A stretch of DNA of 35,999 nt from UBA4874 sp002399435. GTDB lineage: Bacteria > Bacillota > Clostridia > Caldicoprobacterales > DTU083. The stretch covers positions 1-35,999 of the forward strand of contig DAISGI010000023.1 in assembly GCA_036823195.1 (NCBI GenBank), read 5' to 3'. Numbering within the stretch: the stretch's first letter is position 1; the number at the start of each line of letters is the position of its first letter. The position numbers and the translations under genes are program-made. The notes under the pieces were generated by a model, which saw only the letters and a program-made list of their open reading frames with translations, did no database searches and was not told the origin of the DNA. This document shows positions 32,334 to 35,999 of this stretch, one piece after another.

Positions 32334-33153
32334 ATGCGTCCAGATTCCATTCTTCATAAATCTTCGGCACATCTTCGATCAGGTGCCTGGTGTAGGGTGC
32401 CTTTGGATGCAGGATGACCTCATCCGCTGATCCATGCTCCACAAACTTTCCATGCTCCATAATATAGACCGTATCGGATACATAATACGCCAGACCGATA
32501 TCGTGGGTAATAAAGAGGATCGTCATATGGATCTCATTCCTCAGCTTCTGAAGCATATCCAGGATGGTTGCCCTGGAGCAGGCGTCAATCATGGAGGTCG
32601 GTTCATCCGCCAGAAGGATTTTCGGCTTCAGCAGAAAGATCCTGGCGATCATCAGCCGCTGCATCTGCCCGCCGGACAGTTCAAAAGGATATTTGTTGGT
32701 CAGTTCCTCATATTTCAGATTGACAAAGCCGCATGCTTCTGCCATTTTCTCTGCTTTTTGCTTCCTGGAAAGATTCCTCCCGCCCCGCATATTGATACAG
32801 TCCAGCAGCACGGAATCAATGCGGTTGAACATGTTATAGGAGGCAAAGGGATCCTGGAAAATAGCCTGAATGCCTTTCCAGTATTCCCTTCTCTTTCTCC
32901 CGGTGGAAAGTTCCCTGGGCTTTCCCTGATACTGAATCTCGCCTTCCGTAAGAGAAATGAGCCCCAGCAGCATCTTGGAAAGAGTGGTTTTGCCGGAGCC
33001 GGACTCTCCCACAAGGGAAATGAACTCCCCCTCGCGGAAATCAAAGTCCACATGATCCACCGCCACGGTCCGGTTCTCTCCTGCCCCGAATACCTTTGTC
33101 ACACCCCTTCCGGAAAGGCAAAAGTCTTCCTCCTTCGTTTTACTCATTTCCAT
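32332..33153 (-). CDS. dppF: Peptide/nickel-type ABC importer ATPase (DppF/OppF)
   Basis: This 273-residue ATPase of the oligopeptide/dipeptide importer family has Walker A GESGSGKTTLSK (about 50-61), Q-loop IFQDPFASYN, signature LSGGQMQRLMIAR and Walker B ILLADEPTSMID, with LFITHDIGLAYYVSD after it. PYTRHLIEDVP near the end is typical of OppF/DppF. The Ala or Leu usual after DEPTS is Met here, a mild variation. The start overlaps the dppD-like gene by 14 nt, so the two ATPases are co-translated and act as a heterodimer on the inner face of the membrane. It is the last gene of the operon. Substrate could be peptides, nickel or oligosaccharides. Confidence 0.93.
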   Translation of the reverse strand: MEMSKTKEEDFCLSGRGVTKVFGAGENRTVAVDHVDFDFREGEFISLVGESGSGKTTLSKMLLGLISLTEGEIQYQGKPRELSTGRKRREYWKGIQAIFQDPFASYNMFNRIDSVLLDCINMRGGRNLSRKQKAEKMAEACGFVNLKYEELTNKYPFELSGGQMQRLMIARIFLLKPKILLADEPTSMIDACSRATILDMLQKLRNEIHMTILFITHDIGLAYYVSDTVYIMEHGKFVEHGSADEVILHPKAPYTRHLIEDVPKIYEEWNLDA

Positions 33154-34147
33154 ACACCTCCCGGATTCTCTCCTCCGACATAATGCAGCGATAGGCTCTC
33201 CCGTTGGGAAGCACCTTCTCCTCCGGCCGACCTCCCCTGCACGCAGGAATCACATAGGGACAGCGATCCGCAAACAGGCAGCCATCCGGAGGATGCTTCA
33301 GATTCGGCGGAGTCCCGGGAATGGCAGTCAGCTTACGATCCCGGACCCCTTTCTCCGGCACGAGGATGGATCCCATCAGGCCTTTGGCATAAGGATGCAG
33401 CGGATCAAACACCATTTCCTCCGCATTGCCCCTCTCCACGATCTGGCCGGCATACATCACCATGATATCGTCTGTCACATTATAGAGCAGAGGCAATTCA
33501 TGGGTGATAAAAATCATGGAATGAATCAATCCCTTTTCCATCAGATCCCGCAGCATCCGGATGACCTTTTTCTGTGAGGTAACATCCAGCGCGGAAGTGG
33601 GCTCATCGGCGATCAGCACTTTCGGCGAGAGAATGGTTGAAATGGCAATCACGGTACGCTGCTTCATTCCACCGGACAGCTCCACCGCATGTTTCTGCAG
33701 CACCTGTTCCGGAAGGCCCAGTATCTCGAAGCGCTTTCTGGCCAGATCGTAAATATCTTTTTTCTTTTTTTTCGGATCGTGTGCACGGATCACATCCTCC
33801 ACGAAGCGGATAATCCTCTGGGTCGGGTTCAGGGCATTCATGGCCGACTGGGGAATATAGGCGATCTCATTGCCCAGGATGCTTTTCCTTACCGTATTCG
33901 GATCCATTTCGGAAATCTTCTTTCCGTCCACTATAATATCTCCGCTGATATAGTGCAGCGGTGCAAAATAGTACCCCATCAGTGAAAGAGCCAGGGTGGA
34001 TTTCCCGCAGCCCGATTCTCCCGCAATCCCCAGCGATTTTCCTTCTTCGAGCTTCAGGGAAACACCGTTTACCGCATACACATCTTCATGAAAGCGGGTC
34101 ACATATTTTGTTTTCAAATTATTTACTTCAAGCAGCATTTTTCCCAT
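33140..34147 (-). CDS. dppD: Peptide/nickel-type ABC importer ATPase (DppD/OppD)
   Basis: This 335-residue ATPase is the partner of the gene at 32332-33153. It has Walker A GESGCGKSTLAL (about 43-54), IPQSAMNALNPT Q-loop, signature LSGGMKQRTVIA and Walker B VLIADEPTSALD. The C-terminal oligopeptide-transport extension carries the four-cysteine pattern GCLFADRCPYVIPAC and YRC, which binds an iron-sulphur cluster in some relatives. The gene starts nine bases after the stop of the permease gene; an AGGAGG lies just upstream of the ATG. Four consecutive lysines (KKKKK, about residue 128) come from an A-rich tract. Normal length for DppD. Confidence 0.93.
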   Translation of the reverse strand: MGKMLLEVNNLKTKYVTRFHEDVYAVNGVSLKLEEGKSLGIAGESGCGKSTLALSLMGYYFAPLHYISGDIIVDGKKISEMDPNTVRKSILGNEIAYIPQSAMNALNPTQRIIRFVEDVIRAHDPKKKKKDIYDLARKRFEILGLPEQVLQKHAVELSGGMKQRTVIAISTILSPKVLIADEPTSALDVTSQKKVIRMLRDLMEKGLIHSMIFITHELPLLYNVTDDIMVMYAGQIVERGNAEEMVFDPLHPYAKGLMGSILVPEKGVRDRKLTAIPGTPPNLKHPPDGCLFADRCPYVIPACRGGRPEEKVLPNGRAYRCIMSEERIREVYGNE

Positions 34148-34156
34148 AGGTGCCTC

Positions 34157-34609
34157 CTAACCCCTTAACTGAGGATTGAATACCTGGTCCAGACCGGTAT
34201 TCATCAGGTTCAGTGAGAATGAAATCAGGGCAATCATCAAAACAACCGGAAAATAAGCCCACCAGGAACCGTTCAGATGAGCGGAGTACATGGTGGCCCA
34301 GTTCATCATCAGGCCAAGGGTCGCCGTTTTTGTGGTTGCCGGTCCAAGGCCAATCATGGACAGCTGTGCCTCCGACAAAATTCCGGAAGAGATCTGAAGG
34401 ATGAATGCCATCACCACATAGGACGCGATATACGGCAGAATATCCGTCAGTATAATGCGTATCGTACTGTGCCCGGACAATTTGGACAGATTGACATGAT
34501 CCCGGTTGCGGAGGGACATCACCTGAGACCGTACCGAACGGGTGGTCCATGGCCAGGAAGTGCATCCGATCAGAATGGCCACCATCATGATTCCCCTCTG
34601 GGATTCCCC
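34157..34609 (-). CDS. dppC: Peptide importer permease DppC-like, 5' half lost in gap
   Basis: 151 codons remain, the C-terminal half of a DppC/OppC permease. The EAA-type coupling loop is seen as LSKLSGHSTIRIILTDILP, preceded by WPWTTRSVRSQVMSL, and then helices up to NTGLDQVFNPQLRG. DppC proteins are usually about 290-300 residues, so about 140 residues lie in the gap at 34610-34709. The open frame that joins this to the upstream permease through the Ns is an artefact. It lies next to the dppD-like gene in the same operon. Confidence 0.9.
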   Translation of the reverse strand, partial: GESQRGIMMVAILIGCTSWPWTTRSVRSQVMSLRNRDHVNLSKLSGHSTIRIILTDILPYIASYVVMAFILQISSGILSEAQLSMIGLGPATTKTATLGLMMNWATMYSAHLNGSWWAYFPVVLMIALISFSLNLMNTGLDQVFNPQLRG

Positions 34610-34709
34610 NNNNNNNNNNNNNNNNNNNNNNNNNNNNNNNNNNNNNNNNNNNNNNNNNNNNNNNNNNNNNNNNNNNNNNNNNNNNNNNNNNNNNNNNNNN
34701 NNNNNNNNN
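34610..34709. other. Scaffold gap (100 N) between the two permease genes
   Basis: Exactly 100 N. It must stand for roughly 450-500 nt, since the end of the DppB-like gene and the first half of the DppC-like gene are both missing. Confidence 0.9.
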
Positions 34710-35647
34710 GCCAGCAATACCATGATGGTGATGATCAGCGTGCAGGCAGAAAGCAGCGGATAATCCTGTCCGGTGACTGCAGCAAGCAATGTGGTGCCCA
34801 GCCCCGGATAACTGAAGATAATCTCCGCCACCAGCGCACCGCCCATCATCGTGCCAAGGGATAGCGCCAGGCCTGTAATCTGGGGAAGCATGGCATTGCG
34901 GAACACATATTTTACAATGGTCCGGTCCTTGATCCCCAGGAAGCGGCTGTATTTCACATAATCCGCATTCAGTTCATAAATCGCCATGGAACGCATCCCG
35001 ATGGCTTGCCCCCCTATGGTGATCAGCACAATGGACCAGAACGGAAGCTGATAATGAACAATCACGGATTTCACAAAAGCCCAGGTCGCACTGGGCATCA
35101 TATTGAATCCATACCCGCCGCTGGTGGGAAGAACGCCCAGCCGGACACCGAAAACAAATAAGAGAATGATCGCCATGCCAAAGGCGGGAATATTGCTGAC
35201 AAACAGAAAGGCCGGCAGGATTGCCTTGTCGAATACGCCTTTCCGGTAAGCTGCCACTGCGCCAAGAACATTGCCCAGAACCCATCCCAGAACAATGGCC
35301 GGCAGCTGCAGGCAAACCGTCCACCATACCGCACCGGAAAGGATATCGGAAACCGTTCTTGGAAACTGGCTGAAGGAAACTCCGAAATCACCGTGCAATG
35401 CATTTTTCAGCCAGGTGAAAAACTGCATATACATCGGTTTGTTGATCCCAAACTTTTCTGTATAATCCTGATATACTTTCTGGATTTTAGTCGCATCGCT
35501 CATGCCGGAAACCGACTTTCCGGCAATGGCGGAAACCGGATCACCGGGCATCAGTCTGGGCAGAACAAAGTTCAATACCACAGCAAATACCAATGTAAGC
35601 AGATACCATAGAATTTTTTGTACATAATACTTTTTTAATCCTTTCAT
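34710..35647 (-). CDS. dppB: Peptide importer permease DppB-like, 3' end lost in gap
   Basis: About 312 residues are visible of a DppB/OppB permease. It has the typical N-terminal helix (ILWYLLTLVFAVVLNFVLPR) followed by LMPGDPVSAIAG, then the periplasmic region, the NALHGDFGVSF block, and the coupling loop ELNADYVKYSRFLGIKDRTI. GALVAEIIFSYPGLGTTLL follows before the last helix. Perhaps 20 residues are missing at the gap. I chose the ATG at 35647, after a GGGGAAG site; the ORF runs open further upstream to 35692, but that part lies in the binding-protein/permease intergenic spacer. Confidence 0.92.
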
Positions 35648-35677
35648 GTAAGTTCTTCCCCTTTGCCCCTGTTTGCA

Positions 35678-35707
35678 AAGCGACCGGAGCATTTGCCCCG
35701 GCCGCTT
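35678..35707 (-). terminator. Hairpin between binding-protein and permease genes
   Basis: On the minus strand AAAAGCGGCCGGGGC pairs with GCTCCGGTCGCTTT around AAAT (one G-U pair). It lies 38 nt after the binding-protein stop codon and would act as a partial terminator or 3' stabiliser, which commonly keeps binding-protein output above that of the permeases. Confidence 0.55.
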
Positions 35708-35744
35708 TTGCCTCAGGCCGTTTTTATGGTGACTTATTGTCCAC

Positions 35745-35999
35745 TTATTGTCCGTCCACCAAAGTCAGATGATACAGTGCTGCGATTCCATAACCATCGG
35801 TACAATCCGTGGGAGGAATGTTGGTTCCATCGTCCATCTGCGGATACCCGGTCCAGACGGATTCGTTCACAACATGAAACAGCTGCGGCCGATACATCAG
35901 GGGGACACACGGGCATTCCTCCAGCATGATTTGGGACAGCTCGGTATAGTATCCTTTCAGTTTTGCATTGTCCGATTCATTTGGAATCAGCTTCAGGAT
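35745..35999 (-). CDS. Solute-binding protein of the peptide importer (C-terminal fragment)
   Basis: 84 codons are open to the window edge and end in VDGQ-stop. The order IMLEECPCVPLMYRPQLFHVV followed by VWTGYP matches the C-terminus of DppA/OppA family (SBP_bac_5) proteins, where ...VPLYYRPL... precedes a Trp-rich end; here I read it as two blocks, EECPCVPLMYRP and NESVWTGYPQMDDG. As the first gene seen of the operon it should be the lipoprotein that delivers substrate to the DppBC-like permeases. The ligand cannot be told from this part. Confidence 0.8.
   Translation of the reverse strand: MLKLIPNESDNAKLKGYYTELSQIMLEECPCVPLMYRPQLFHVVNESVWTGYPQMDDGTNIPPTDCTDGYGIAALYHLTLVDGQ

Noticed and set aside
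34157..35692. A single 511-codon permease reading through the Ns
   Set aside because: Two different permeases joined by chance frame agreement across an unknown-length gap.

Overview
The window looks like a draft scaffold from a low-to-mid GC Gram-positive anaerobe of the Bacillota, most likely class Clostridia. Supporting signs are AddA/AddB instead of RecBCD, a YhaM-type exoribonuclease, HelD, a QueT family transporter, strong AGGAGG-type ribosome sites, TTG/GTG starts and Bacillota-style lipoproteins. I cannot name a species. Five runs of exactly 100 N (7176, 8694, 15599, 16940, 34610) are scaffold placeholders, and at least two clearly stand for longer missing sequence.

Layout. (1) 14-3838, minus: a 44-codon leader ORF followed by two overlapping genes for a heterodimeric ABC exporter, with a repeat-containing control region upstream. 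(2) About 3.7-7.4 kb: an AT-rich accessory stretch with a GNAT acetyltransferase, a small acidic protein plus a severed copy of its 3' end, an aldo/keto reductase and a 35-bp direct repeat flanking the reductase. (3) 7.4-15.4 kb: a nitroreductase, then addB-addA on the minus strand. These two are separated by six 22-bp tandem repeats that read as a chain of overlapping mini-ORFs. (4) 15.7-25.0 kb, plus: a sugar-sensing and uptake locus. In order it holds a membrane-anchored sugar-binding protein, a YesM/LytS-like histidine kinase, a YesN-like AraC response regulator, a XylF-like lipoprotein, then a ChvE-like binding protein and the ATPase and permease of a multiple-monosaccharide importer. (5) 25.0-28.3 kb: queT behind a probable preQ1-I riboswitch, signal peptidase I, a small membrane protein and a polysaccharide deacetylase. 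(6) 28.5-32.2 kb: helD and yhaM, separated by a strong plus-strand promoter-operator-terminator unit that may make a small RNA or peptide. (7) 32.3-35.999 kb, minus: a peptide/nickel-type ABC importer (binding protein, two permeases broken by a gap, two ATPases) running off the window.

The most coherent system is the 15.7-25.0 kb locus. A membrane-bound sugar-binding protein next to a histidine kinase and an AraC-type regulator, followed by a CUT2 importer, resembles the XylFII-LytS-YesN arrangement known from clostridia. The expected logic is extracellular pentose or aldose sensing that switches on the importer. This copy has an extra XylF-like lipoprotein after the regulator. Two genes in the locus carry apparent single-base frameshifts in T runs, which look more like sequence errors than decay.
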